Shown one piece after another: positions 1 through 9,400 of a DNA stretch of 64,000 bases. Each line of letters opens with the position of its first letter. Position 1 is the first letter of the stretch. The notes under the pieces were generated by a model. That model did not search any database. It was not told where the DNA came from and saw only the letters and a program-made list of their open reading frames with translations. Source of the DNA: Bacteroidales bacterium (GTDB lineage: Bacteria; Bacteroidota; Bacteroidia; Bacteroidales; Paludibacteraceae); the NCBI GenBank assembly GCA_015061185.1, contig SUWZ01000004.1, positions 30,769 through 94,768 on the forward strand, written 5' to 3'. Made by a program: the position numbers and the translations under genes.

Positions 1-329
1 TACGGAACAACAGATAATATCGCATCAATACCTACAAAAGATTCGGTTTGCAAACGCTTTACAATGGCTGCCGTGTTATTTCCTCCGACTCCTAACACAA
101 TAGGAACTCTACCCTTTACCTTAGAAACTACAAAATCAACAATTTCTGTCTTCTCCTCTTCAGACAAAGTAGGAGTTTCACCTGTTGTCCCCAAAACAAC
201 CAAATAGTCTGCATTATTTTGCAATTGATACTCAACTAAACGACCTAGTCGCTCATAATCGACACTTTCGTCTTCATTGAAAGGTGTTATCAAAGCAATT
301 CCTAATCCTGTAAATTTTGTATGTATCAT
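1..329 (-). CDS. dapA: 4-hydroxy-tetrahydrodipicolinate synthase, N-terminal part (cut by window edge)
   Basis: Translation from the ATG at 329 gives about 109 residues before the window ends. It begins MIHTKFTGLGIALITPFNED and contains the GTTGET substrate-loop motif followed by LSEEEK, then a KGRVPIVLGVGGNNT stretch. This is the N-terminal part of the DHDPS (beta/alpha)8 barrel. The family condenses pyruvate with aspartate semialdehyde at the start of the lysine/diaminopimelate branch in the cytoplasm. The catalytic Lys and Tyr lie outside the window. It follows the hypothetical gene at 484-1008 on the same strand after a 154-nt gap, so it could be the last gene of a ligA operon or have its own promoter. 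N-acetylneuraminate lyase is a related family, but the motif context favours DapA. Confidence 0.9.
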   Translation of the reverse strand, partial: MIHTKFTGLGIALITPFNEDESVDYERLGRLVEYQLQNNADYLVVLGTTGETPTLSEEEKTEIVDFVVSKVKGRVPIVLGVGGNNTAAIVKRLQTESFVGIDAILSVVP

Positions 330-483
330 TTTCCTAAATTCTCTCTTTTAAATTTGCGACTTCAAAGGTATAAAAAATTATTCTATCATTACTCTATGAT
401 ATCATTTTTTTATAACATGTATCTCGAACATATCATTTTATTTAAAAATGATTCTAACCATGAACAAACTATATCATTGTCAC

Positions 484-1008
484 TTATGCCGATTTTATCA
501 TTTTGAGGTAATGTAAAATTTGCTGCAACAAATCGATGGGAGCAACTTTCCCATTCATATCCATCTTAAAATCATATATATCAAAATCATCTTTCGTCAA
601 TCCACAACGACACGGAGCTTTTGAAATTCCAGCTAAAAATTTTAATGGAAGCACCTCTTGTGTTGTCAAATCCAACAACAAATCTACCTCTTGCGCCCAA
701 TACTTGTTAATAATAATCTTATTAGGCTTTTGAAAAAAAGAGATTGACTTACTATTAAACAATGTTACCAAATCATTATCCAACTTTGGCAATTCTTTTC
801 CATCTTTAAAACACCAAATATGCACATCCTTCCCTTCCATCAATTCCAAAGCTGACGTAAGAAAATTTCTATTCAAATCAGTATATGAGATTAACAATAC
901 AATTTTATTTGCATCATCCCAACTGACAAAACTCTTTTGGCGTTTCAACTTTTTTGCCAACTTCTTGATTTGCCAGTTAATATATTTCCGTTTCCAATTC
1001 AAAAACAT
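484..1008 (-). CDS. Conserved Bacteroidales hypothetical protein (DUF6913-like)
   Basis: A 174-residue protein starting at the ATG at 1008, only 2 nt after the ligA stop, so almost certainly co-transcribed and perhaps translationally coupled. The N-terminus is strongly basic (KRKYINWQIKKLAKKLKRQ). Alternating beta/alpha segments follow, including an IVLLISYTD strand, a DVHIWCFKD strand and DLLLDLTTQEVLPLKFLAG, a Rossmann-like pattern. The C-terminal part has CRCG. No signal peptide or membrane segment is visible. I recognise it from memory as the uncharacterised family often found between ligA and dapA in Bacteroidales, annotated DUF6913. No function can be assigned. Confidence 0.75.
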   Translation of the reverse strand: MFLNWKRKYINWQIKKLAKKLKRQKSFVSWDDANKIVLLISYTDLNRNFLTSALELMEGKDVHIWCFKDGKELPKLDNDLVTLFNSKSISFFQKPNKIIINKYWAQEVDLLLDLTTQEVLPLKFLAGISKAPCRCGLTKDDFDIYDFKMDMNGKVAPIDLLQQILHYLKMIKSA

Positions 1009-1010
1009 AC

Positions 1011-3008
1011 CTATTCAATCATTTTAATAAAATCTGCTTCACTGATTATTTTCACTCCTAACGCATTAGCCTTTTCCAACTTTGCCGGGCCCATATTGGC
1101 ACCCGCCAAAACATAATCTGTTTTAGACGAAATGGAAGAGACATTTTTCCCGCCATGAGCTTCTATTAATTGTTTTAACTCATCGCGAGAATAACGTTCA
1201 AACGTTCCACTAATAACAATGGACAAGCCCTCTAAGTTATTGCTCGCTTGCTCGTCTGCTTGACTTATGGCAAATTGCAATCCGGCCTCCTTCAACCGAT
1301 TCACTATATCTCGATTCTGCTCATTGGCAAAAAATTCCATAACACTATTGGCAATAACCTCACCAACTTCATCTATATCCATTAATGTTTGATAAGAAGC
1401 TGAAGATATTGCCTCTATATTTTGTAATGCCGATGCAATCTTCTTTGCCGTAGTGGAACCCACATATCGAATACCCAAGGCAAACAACACTCTGTCAAAT
1501 GGCACCGATTTTGATTGCTCCAAGCTCTCCGCCAAACGCTTTGCACTTTGCATTCCCCAACGTGGCAAAGAGGCTATTTCCTGAAAATTCAATGAATACA
1601 AGTCTGCCACATTTTTCACCATTCCCAACTCATAAAAAAGATTCACATTTTCTTCTCCTAAGTTGATATTCATAGCTTTCCTACTGGCAAAATGGATAAT
1701 ACGTCCCTTAATCTGCGGAGGACAAGTTGTATCATTAGGACAATAATGCGCAGCCTCTCCCTCCATTCGTTTCAACTCTGCCCCGCACTCCGGGCATTGA
1801 GAAATAAAATGAACTCGTTCTCCCACTCCGCTCTTCCGCGCCTCTTCATCGACCCCAACTATTTTAGGAATTATCTCTCCTCCCTTTTCAACATAAACGC
1901 TGTCTCCAATATGTAAATCCAATCCTGCAATAATATCGGCATTGTGCAACGAAGCGCGTTTTACCACAGTACCGGAAAGTGTCACCGGTTCCAAATTTGC
2001 TACGGGAGTAATGGTGCCCATTCGCCCCACCTGAAACGAAACAGACTTCAACTGCGTTGCAATTCTTTCTGCTTGAAATTTATATGCAATTGCCCAACGC
2101 GGAGTTTTAGAGGTAAATCCCAATAAATGTTGCTGTTCAACGGCATCTACTTTCAAGACTATTCCATCTGTAGCTACCGGCAACTCTCTACGAGCATCAT
2201 CCCAATATTGAATATAGTCAAATATCTCTTCTAATGTTGAACATCGCTTGCTTGCGTCAGATATCTTAAATCCCCACTCCTTTGCTTTTTGCAAATTTTC
2301 GTAATGAGAAGAATAATCTTCATCATCACTGATAAAATAGTACAAATAGGCATCCAACTTCCGTTTAGCCACCTCTTTCGAGTTTAACAACTTCAATGTA
2401 CCCGAAGCAGCATTTCGTGGATTGGCGAAAGGAGGCAAACCGTTCTCTACACGTTCTACATTCAACTCATTAAATACCGACCAAGGCATCAAAATCTCAC
2501 CTCTGATTTCAAACACTTCGGGATAACCGGATCCTTGTAAAACCAAAGGAATTGAAGAGATTGTACGAACATTTTCTGTCACATCATCACCCTTTTCTCC
2601 ATCACCCCTCGTTACAGCTCGCACCAATCGTCCATCTTCATACCTTAATGAGATAGATGTACCATCATATTTCAACTCACAATCAACAAGAAAATCAACT
2701 CCCAAAGCCTTTCTAATGCGCATATAAAAATCTGTCACTTCAGCATTTGAATAGGTATTTGCCAAAGATAACATCGGATAAGAATGAGTTATCTGCTTAA
2801 ATTCATTTGAGATATCACTACCCACTCTTTTAGTTGGCGAATTTGGGTCATCTAACTCCGGATGCAATGCCTCTAATCGCTGCAACTTCTTCATTTTCAT
2901 ATCAAAATCATAATCGGAGATGGTAGGTGCCGACAAAACATAATAGTTATAATTATGCCTATTCAACTCGTCTCTTAATGAATTTATTAAATCAATATCC
3001 GAATTCAT
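1011..3008 (-). CDS. ligA: NAD-dependent DNA ligase LigA
   Basis: A 665-residue protein that seals nicks in duplex DNA using NAD+ during replication and repair. Domain order fits the family: an Ia helical domain at the N-terminus; an adenylation domain with the active-site lysine in ELKYDGTS; an OB fold; a four-cysteine zinc finger (CPECG then C followed by CP); helix-hairpin-helix repeats; and a C-terminal BRCT domain ending [13 protein letters not shown]. The reading frame stays open to 3173, but the start is placed at ATG 3008 ([20 protein letters not shown]). Conserved ligase sequence begins there, and the extra 55 residues are hydrophobic, unconserved and would overlap the terminator of the upstream RNA gene. 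It heads a ligA-hypothetical-(dapA) operon. A possible -7 box (TAGATTTG, minus strand) lies at 3029-3036. Confidence 0.97.
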   Translation of the reverse strand: MNSDIDLINSLRDELNRHNYNYYVLSAPTISDYDFDMKMKKLQRLEALHPELDDPNSPTKRVGSDISNEFKQITHSYPMLSLANTYSNAEVTDFYMRIRKALGVDFLVDCELKYDGTSISLRYEDGRLVRAVTRGDGEKGDDVTENVRTISSIPLVLQGSGYPEVFEIRGEILMPWSVFNELNVERVENGLPPFANPRNAASGTLKLLNSKEVAKRKLDAYLYYFISDDEDYSSHYENLQKAKEWGFKISDASKRCSTLEEIFDYIQYWDDARRELPVATDGIVLKVDAVEQQHLLGFTSKTPRWAIAYKFQAERIATQLKSVSFQVGRMGTITPVANLEPVTLSGTVVKRASLHNADIIAGLDLHIGDSVYVEKGGEIIPKIVGVDEEARKSGVGERVHFISQCPECGAELKRMEGEAAHYCPNDTTCPPQIKGRIIHFASRKAMNINLGEENVNLFYELGMVKNVADLYSLNFQEIASLPRWGMQSAKRLAESLEQSKSVPFDRVLFALGIRYVGSTTAKKIASALQNIEAISSASYQTLMDIDEVGEVIANSVMEFFANEQNRDIVNRLKEAGLQFAISQADEQASNNLEGLSIVISGTFERYSRDELKQLIEAHGGKNVSSISSKTDYVLAGANMGPAKLEKANALGVKIISEADFIKMIE

Positions 3009-3161
3009 AATTTTCAATTTAGTAGCAACAAATCTACAATTATTGAGCGAAATAAGGAAATATTTTCCAACATATTTGCACGTAAAATAGTTTATAAAAA
3101 AACAGATACACCAATTAATAAAAGAGAAAGGAGCGACTAAACAAGAGAAAATAATAGAAAC

Positions 3162-3195
3162 AAAAAAAGTCACGGCTAAAATTTTAACCGTGACT
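3162..3195 (-). terminator. Rho-independent terminator of the 6S-like RNA
   Basis: On the minus strand an 8-bp stem (AGTCACGG / CCGTGACT) with an AT-rich loop is followed directly by seven T residues. It lies between the RNA gene and ligA and separates the two transcripts. Confidence 0.85.
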
Positions 3196-3396
3196 CCTAT
3201 AAAGATGCCGCACCGTGATTAAATTAAACTCCCGAAAACAGGATTTGGATGTATGACCAATCTTTGTAATCCACCGTGCATAATGCAACCCGAAGGTGTG
3301 GCCCGCCATTGATTGAAAGGGACATCCGGAATAGAATAAATGTTAAGTTTAACAATCAATTGACGATGCGACAATACGTTAATGATCTCCTTTTGT
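3162..3396 (-). ncRNA. ssrS: Candidate 6S RNA (Bacteroidales type)
   Basis: About 200 nt between a promoter and a strong terminator, with no reading frame. The minus-strand transcript folds by eye into a 6S-like rod. A closing stem pairs 3365-3372 with 3207-3214 (GUCGCAUC with GGUGCGGC). A second stem lies just inside it (GAUUGUUAAAC with GUUUAAUUUAAUC). Then comes a large AU-rich asymmetric bulge, then an upper arm starting with GGAUGU (3322-3327) against ACAUCC (3247-3252), with CAAUC/GAUUG and CCAC/GUGG further in. A closing stem, a central bubble mimicking an open promoter, and a long distal hairpin are the signature of 6S RNA, which sequesters housekeeping RNA polymerase. The candidate motif Bacteroidales-1 is, from memory, the form in this order. 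No covariance search was possible. Confidence 0.68.
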
Positions 3397-3402
3397 TTGA
3401 TT

Positions 3403-3434
3403 CAAAGATAAATCATTTTTTTGTAAATTGCAAT
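3403..3434 (-). promoter_or_regulatory. Promoter of the 6S-like RNA
   Basis: A perfect Bacteroidota -7 element, TATCTTTG (minus strand, 3403-3410), with ATTG at about -33 (3431-3434) separated by 20 nt. It predicts transcription start near 3396. Confidence 0.7.
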
Positions 3435-3510
3435 AGAAAATACACTTTTTATTTTCAAAAAATTATTGTTATATTGCATAGATTTTGGTTTTAATTTATT
3501 GTTTATAACA

Positions 3511-4215
3511 ATGGAACATGCTCTATACTTGATACCCAACACTTTAGGTGAATGTGAAACGTCAAATGTTTTACCGGCTATCAATATTGATATCATTAGA
3601 AAGATTAAACATTTTATTGTAGAAGACGTAAGAACTGCTCGCCGGTTCTTAAAAAAGGTTGATTCCAACATCAATATAGATGAATTGCAATTTTATACTC
3701 TCAATAAACACACCTCTCCCAACGATCTTTCTTCATACTTAGAACCATTGGAAAAAGGTTTTGACATGGGTGTAATCTCAGAAGCCGGATGCCCTGCTAT
3801 TGCAGATCCCGGAGCTGAAGTCGTAAAAATAGCTCAAACAAAAAATCTTAAAGTGGTGCCATTGGTTGGTCCATCCTCCATTTTATTGGGTCTAATGGCC
3901 TCAGGATTTAATGGGCAAAGTTTCGCTTTTGTCGGATATCTGCCAATTCAAGGCAACGAAAGAACTCAACGTATCAAACAATTAGAAAAAAGAGCAAAGA
4001 CAGAAAATCAATCTCAAATTTTCATCGAAACTCCTTACAGAAATCAAAAACTTTTGTCCGAAATACTCTCCACTTGTCAAGGAAATACAAAACTTTGCAT
4101 CGCTTGCGATATTACCTTGGAAAGCGAATATATCAAAACCAAAAGCATTAATGAGTGGAAAAAGTCGGCTCTGCCTGACTTAAATAAACGACCCTCAATT
4201 TTTATTTTATACTAA
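3511..4215 (+). CDS. SAM-dependent methyltransferase, tetrapyrrole-methylase fold (RsmI-related)
   Basis: A 234-residue protein beginning MEHALYLIPNTLGE. The fold is that of the tetrapyrrole (corrin/porphyrin) methylases. SEAGCPAIADPG at about residues 85-97 corresponds to the SDAGTPxISDPG signature of RsmI, which 2'-O-methylates C1402 of 16S rRNA, and LVGPSSILLGLMASG matches the next conserved strand-loop. At 234 residues it is shorter than typical RsmI (about 280) and lacks the C-terminal extension. It may therefore be a distinct Bacteroidota paralogue, so I give no symbol. The frame is open upstream to 3466, but ATG 3511 fits the family and the A-rich region before it. It is transcribed divergently from the 6S-like RNA. 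Confidence 0.85.
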   Translation: MEHALYLIPNTLGECETSNVLPAINIDIIRKIKHFIVEDVRTARRFLKKVDSNINIDELQFYTLNKHTSPNDLSSYLEPLEKGFDMGVISEAGCPAIADPGAEVVKIAQTKNLKVVPLVGPSSILLGLMASGFNGQSFAFVGYLPIQGNERTQRIKQLEKRAKTENQSQIFIETPYRNQKLLSEILSTCQGNTKLCIACDITLESEYIKTKSINEWKKSALPDLNKRPSIFILY

Positions 4216-4240
4216 AGTATAATATTAACAAAACTCACCT

Positions 4241-5419
4241 TCAACTGATTTTTGTACACTTGATTATGCTATTTACACCGGCAATTGTTGTTCCAAAGAG
4301 ATAACAATCGCCTCCCTCCTTGATTTTCATCCTTTTTCTAAACTCATCTACACTCATCGGGAAATTTCGCAAGGTAACGTTGGCTTTTGTTACTCCCGCC
4401 AACAGAGCTTTAAGCGATTTTTTGTTTAATGTTGAAGTTTCTTCTACATGAAATATTCTTCCCTGGAAATCAGATTGTAGTTGTTCTGATGTATATAGAT
4501 GACTATTTACATCTAATTTACGGAGTTTATAAACCTCACAAAGACGTTTAAAACAACCCGCTTTCAATATTGAGCTATTGGGCTCATATAGATAATCTCC
4601 AACTCTATCTGCTAATAACAATGGTTGTAAACTCTCCTCGTTGTAGGTAAATTCAAATTTGGAATCTCCCTTTCGTTGGAGATTAAAACAAGTAATCTTA
4701 GGATCTTCTTTACCTTCCTTCTTGAGATGAAATAACAACTCTTTACACTCGTTTTCAACAGAAATGACAAAGAGTTCTACCACACTCTCCAACTCTTTTA
4801 TTGCCAAAGAAATATCCAACATCGGAGAGTACTTCACCCAAACATCATCAGCTTTTTCAAATAAAAGATCTGTAAGTTCAGAGAGATTGGGTAAGCAATC
4901 GCAAATAGAGACCATCTTCCTTCCATAATCATCTCTCCTTGCAGGATCTATATAAATTGTGGCAAACGGTTTCATGCTTTTCAAATAATCAACTGCATCT
5001 GCTTTGTTTACAGAAATATTTGTTAGACCTAACACTCTATAATTATGAGTGACTATATCTGCCAATTCTGAATTCTTTTCAACATAAAAAACCTGCTGAA
5101 ACGATTGAGACAAAAAGGCACAATCCACTCCAAATCCACCGGTCAAATCTACCAAAGTTTCACCTCTGATTAATTGCGATTTTAGTTGAGCAGTCTGTTC
5201 AGAAGAGCATTGTTCCATCGATAATTGAATAGGAAATTTCAGTCCTTTTACTTTGCTCCATGATGGAATTTTTGCACGACAACGTTGCCACCCGGATATT
5301 TGAGTCAGAACATAATTAAGATTCTCCCCTAATAAAGAAGAAGAACGAAGAGCCAATTTCTTAACATCTTCGTTTCTATTATCTTCAATAAATTGTTCTA
5401 ATTCACTCAATGACAACAT
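4241..5419 (-). CDS. Class I SAM methyltransferase with C-terminal THUMP-like domain
   Basis: A 392-residue cytoplasmic protein. Residues 1-80 are an N-terminal helical region. Residues 89-99 carry methyltransferase motif I (LVDLTGGFGVD), residues 111-115 hold the strand with the acidic ribose-binding residue (FYVEK), and residues 157-162 (IDPARR) take the place of the catalytic DPPY-type motif. The last ~90 residues, containing KANVTLRNFPMSVDEFRK, match from memory the THUMP-like domain attached to such enzymes in Bacteroidota. THUMP domains bind RNA, so an RNA base methyltransferase is likely, but the target is unknown. It converges with the 3511-4215 gene across 25 bp and precedes nothing on its own strand for 3 kb except the ligA cluster. 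Confidence 0.82.
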   Translation of the reverse strand: MLSLSELEQFIEDNRNEDVKKLALRSSSLLGENLNYVLTQISGWQRCRAKIPSWSKVKGLKFPIQLSMEQCSSEQTAQLKSQLIRGETLVDLTGGFGVDCAFLSQSFQQVFYVEKNSELADIVTHNYRVLGLTNISVNKADAVDYLKSMKPFATIYIDPARRDDYGRKMVSICDCLPNLSELTDLLFEKADDVWVKYSPMLDISLAIKELESVVELFVISVENECKELLFHLKKEGKEDPKITCFNLQRKGDSKFEFTYNEESLQPLLLADRVGDYLYEPNSSILKAGCFKRLCEVYKLRKLDVNSHLYTSEQLQSDFQGRIFHVEETSTLNKKSLKALLAGVTKANVTLRNFPMSVDEFRKRMKIKEGGDCYLFGTTIAGVNSIIKCTKIS

Positions 5420-5524
5420 TATAGAATCTAAAATGAAAATATTTTTAAAGGAGGGTTCTAAAAAAACTCATCATCCACTATCTATACATACTGCATTATA
5501 AACAGCAATTATGTAGAAGTCACT

Positions 5525-6388
5525 TTAACTAAAGACAACAGTTCTATTCTTGAAAGCTAACACTTTTCTATCAATATGTTTTTCAACGGCACGAGAAAGA
5601 ACTATTTTTTCCAAATCTTGCCCCTTATGAATGAAAGTTTTAACAGTATCTTTATGGGTAACTCTTACAACATCTTGTTCAATAATCGGACCTGCATCCA
5701 ACTCGGTTGTAACATAATGACTTGTAGCTCCAATAATCTTTACACCTCTCTCGTATGCTGCATGATAGGGCTTTGCTCCAATAAAAGCAGGCAAAAAGGA
5801 GTGATGAATATTGATGATATTATTAGGGAATGCATTGATCATATCTTCCGAAATAATTTGCATATAACGAGCTAAAACAATAAAATCCACCCTCTCATTT
5901 CTAAGCAATTCCATCTCCTTCTTCTCTTGTTCTAACTTGTTCTCTTTAGTTATAGGGAAGACATGGAAAGGGATACCAAACTTCTCTCCTATCCACTGCA
6001 AATCAGCATGATTACTAACAATCATTGGAATTTCAACATTTAAACCTCCATCTAAATAACGAGACAATATATCGAAAAGACAGTGAGACATTTTTGAAAC
6101 AAAAATAGCCATACGAGGCTTAACATCTGAGAAATTCAGCGTAAATACCATATCATATTTGTTTGCATAAAGCGTTCTAAAATACTCTTCAATCTTGTCA
6201 CGAGGAATTATAAAATCCTTCAAATCCCACTCAACACGCATAAAGAATGTATTCTGAACATAATCTACATGCTGATCCAAATATACAATATTACCCTTAT
6301 TAACATTGATAAAATCTGTCACTGCCGCTAAAATTCCTTGCTTATCGGGACAATGAATCAATAGAATTGCCGTCTGTTTTTTTTCCAT
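5525..6388 (-). CDS. purU: Formyltetrahydrofolate deformylase PurU
   Basis: A 287-residue enzyme that hydrolyses 10-formyl-tetrahydrofolate to formate and THF, balancing one-carbon pools for purine and methionine metabolism. The N-terminal ACT domain (about residues 1-85, TAILLIHCPDKQGILAAVTDFI) senses ligands. The C-terminal GAR-transformylase-like domain carries VSNHADLQ, NIHHSFLPAFIGAKPY and the D of TTELDAGPIIEQDVVRV, giving the Asn-His-Asp catalytic triad expected of the family. The length is normal. A -7 box (TAAATTTG on the minus strand, 6405-6412) lies about 17 nt before the start codon, so the mRNA leader would be very short. Confidence 0.95.
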   Translation of the reverse strand: MEKKQTAILLIHCPDKQGILAAVTDFINVNKGNIVYLDQHVDYVQNTFFMRVEWDLKDFIIPRDKIEEYFRTLYANKYDMVFTLNFSDVKPRMAIFVSKMSHCLFDILSRYLDGGLNVEIPMIVSNHADLQWIGEKFGIPFHVFPITKENKLEQEKKEMELLRNERVDFIVLARYMQIISEDMINAFPNNIINIHHSFLPAFIGAKPYHAAYERGVKIIGATSHYVTTELDAGPIIEQDVVRVTHKDTVKTFIHKGQDLEKIVLSRAVEKHIDRKVLAFKNRTVVFS

Positions 6389-6404
6389 TTCTCTTAATTT
6401 TTTG

Positions 6405-6412
6405 CAAATTTA
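6405..6412 (-). promoter_or_regulatory. Putative purU -7 promoter element
   Basis: TAAATTTG on the minus strand matches the Bacteroidota TAnnTTTG box. No good -33 TTTG is visible, so support is moderate. Confidence 0.45.
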
Positions 6413-6469
6413 ATCAAAATCACTTATATCTATAGCTATGTATAGGAGAAAGTTTAGGTCTTCTTTAAA

Positions 6470-6490
6470 ATTTTAACGACAGGTTAAAAT
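6470..6490 (-). terminator. AT-rich hairpin after HTCS 1
   Basis: Directly after the stop codon of the sensor gene, the minus strand has ATTTTAAC and GTTAAAAT arms (8 bp) around a 5-nt loop, followed by a TTTTAAAG tract. The stem is A/T-rich, so strength is uncertain. Confidence 0.5.
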
Positions 6491-9400
6491 CTATGATTTT
6501 GGTGTTTCACTTGGCGTAAATCCAAAGAAATCTTTATACTTTCTAGTAAAATATGCAGGATCTGAGAATCCAACTTCAAAAGCAATATCTGCCACAGACA
6601 TTTCATCTCTCGCACTCATTAACAATCCCTTAGCCTTATTCAAACGATATTCATTCAAGACTTCAATAGGTGTTTTACCAATAATTGATTTGGAGCGACG
6701 AATCAAAGTAGATTGACTGACAAACAACAAGCTTGCCATCTTTTCAATAGAAAATTCACTATCTTGATAGTTCTTTGCCACAACATCTATAATTTGTTCC
6801 AACAAAGGATTGATTTTCTCCTCTGTCGTTTTCTCCGCCACTTCGGACGCACCACTCATCAATCTGATGTTTAACAATCTTTGCTGTTGCTTACGCCGGT
6901 TAATTAAAATATTGGTCAATTTCAACAATAATTCATTGGTATTGAATGGTTTTGGAACATAGTCAACAGCACCGCTAATCAAGCCTAACAAACGATCCGA
7001 TTGTTCACTTTTAGCAGATAAGAACAATATTGGCAAACCACTATTTTTCTCATCTTTCAACAATTGTTTACACATCTCGATACCATTCATAATCGGCATT
7101 TCCACATCACTCAACACTAAATCAAACGAATATTTTTTTGCCAATTCCAATCCTTCTCTACCATCATTCGCCACATGCACCTGCATATATGGTTCTAAAA
7201 TCATCTTAATATTCTTGCTAATCAACGGATCATCATCTACAACCATCACAACATTTCCACCCAATAACTCTTTATCTACAACATGCTGAATCTCCTCATC
7301 CACCATTTCAATATCATCAGACAATTTTTCATCAGACAATGGTAAACGTAAACGTACAAGAGTTCCTGCCCCTTTCTCACTCTCTATAGCTATCGTTCCT
7401 TTATTTCGTTTCACATAATCCAAACAAATACGAAAGCCTAATCCTGTACCACTCTCATTTTCAGTACCTTTTGAAGAGTTTTCTCCTTTACCTGATAAAA
7501 GTGAGGCAATCTGATTTTCATCCATACCTACTCCGGAATCTTTTATATCAATCACCATATCTCTATCTTCCTCATAAGCAGTTACAGATATATTACCTCC
7601 GGAATGAGTAAATTTAATCGCATTGTTTAATATATTCCTCAAAATTGCCCTTAACATTCTGGGGTCAACCACTACACAATGCTCTATATTCAAGTTGCTT
7701 GTAAAATGTAAATTCTTTTTATTAATAACTCCAGACAATAAAGAGACCACATTCTGCAAGGAGGAACGAAGATCCAATGATTGCGGAGTACATTCTATCT
7801 TCTCACTCTTTGCTCTCGCCCACTCCAACAAACGTATCAACTCATCTTGAAGAGACTGTGCAGAACTCAATGCACTCGATATAATACCTCGTCGCTCTTC
7901 TTTCCCTAAATCAGCTTCCCTTTTCAACCAACCTTCTAAGGCCCCTACAATTGCAAACATCGGATTCTTTAAATCGTGAGCTAATACAGAAATCAACCTA
8001 TCTTTATCAAATAAAACTTGCTTCAACTCTTCGTTCTGAGACTCTATCAATACATTCTTCTCATCTAACTCCTTCGTACGTTCTTTCACCATTTGTTCTA
8101 ACATTACTTTTTGCTTTAACAAACGTCTAAAACGCAAATACAAAAATGACCCGATAATTAAAGCCAAAATAGAAACAAATAAAAGGCGGAACCACCAAGT
8201 TTGCCACCAAGGCGGTGTTACAACAATTGGCAATGTATATAAAGCATGGTATTTATCATTCCCCTTTTTAGAAGCTTGAATTTCCAAAATATAATCACCG
8301 GGTGGCAAATAGGGGAAATAGATAGTTCTATTGTTGCCAACCTTATCCCACTCACCTGTCAACCCAATTAAACGATAATCAAGTTCAGGTGTATGCTTTG
8401 AATAATCAACCAAATCTATACACAAAGACAATTCTGCCAAATTATAAGGAAGAGTTATTTGAGATAAATCGCCCTTCTCATTCCACTCGCAATAATCCAC
8501 ACTTTTAGACAACGGGGTCTTCTGAATATGTACAGAAGATATGGATAAATAGCGAAGTGAATCTTTCTGATTTTCCTCTTCCGGCTTAATCATTACAAAT
8601 CCATTGGAAGTAGAACAAAACAAAACTCCAGACGAGGAAATAAAGTTCCCGTGTAAATTGAACCCCGACATTCCAATGGAACTAAAATCATATAAAAGTT
8701 TCTGAGCTTCAAGCGTTTTACAATTGATGTAATAAACATCAGTGGATGAAGTTACGACCATCGAGTTTTTCCCATCAAATGCTACGGATGTATATTCTTG
8801 GATAGGAACGGATTTAATTGTATCACACTTTGTTCCATCAGAAGAAAAACGTAGCAAACACTGATTGGTGGCCACCCATAAGTTATACTGATTATCACAC
8901 ATCATGTTATTGATTGCAATTGGAACATGAGTCATTTGTTTCGAAAAATCTCCCATAAGAGAACGAGCCTCATCACCTTTTACCCACCATAATGAACGTG
9001 ATGTATTTATCCAACGAACGTTTTGCTTACCTTCAACAACTCCGCTTGGCCACATATCATCTTCTCCCGGAGAAAAACTAAGCACTCTCTTACTCCATTT
9101 TCCTAATGAATCTTTAACATACAACCCATCGCCTCCGGAAGCAGCCCAAACCTCTCCATTACTCATAGTCGCAATAGAAATAAAACAATTCAAATTGGAA
9201 TTTAAAGGCGAAAAAGTTACCTTTTCTATTTTATCTTTTTTAGGGGAATAACAATATATTCCTCCCCCCCACGTAGCAACCCAAACATCTCCATTAATAT
9301 CAGAAGCAATCTCAACTACGTTTTTGTTTGATAGTCCATCTTTTTCACTAAACAAACGATACTCCATGCGTTCCGGATTCATTCTACAAAATCCCTCTCC

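Noticed and set aside
3009..3173. N-terminal extension of the ligA frame (55 extra residues)
   Set aside because: Hydrophobic, not like any ligase N-terminus, and overlaps the terminator of the 6S-like RNA. Conserved sequence starts at ATG 3008.
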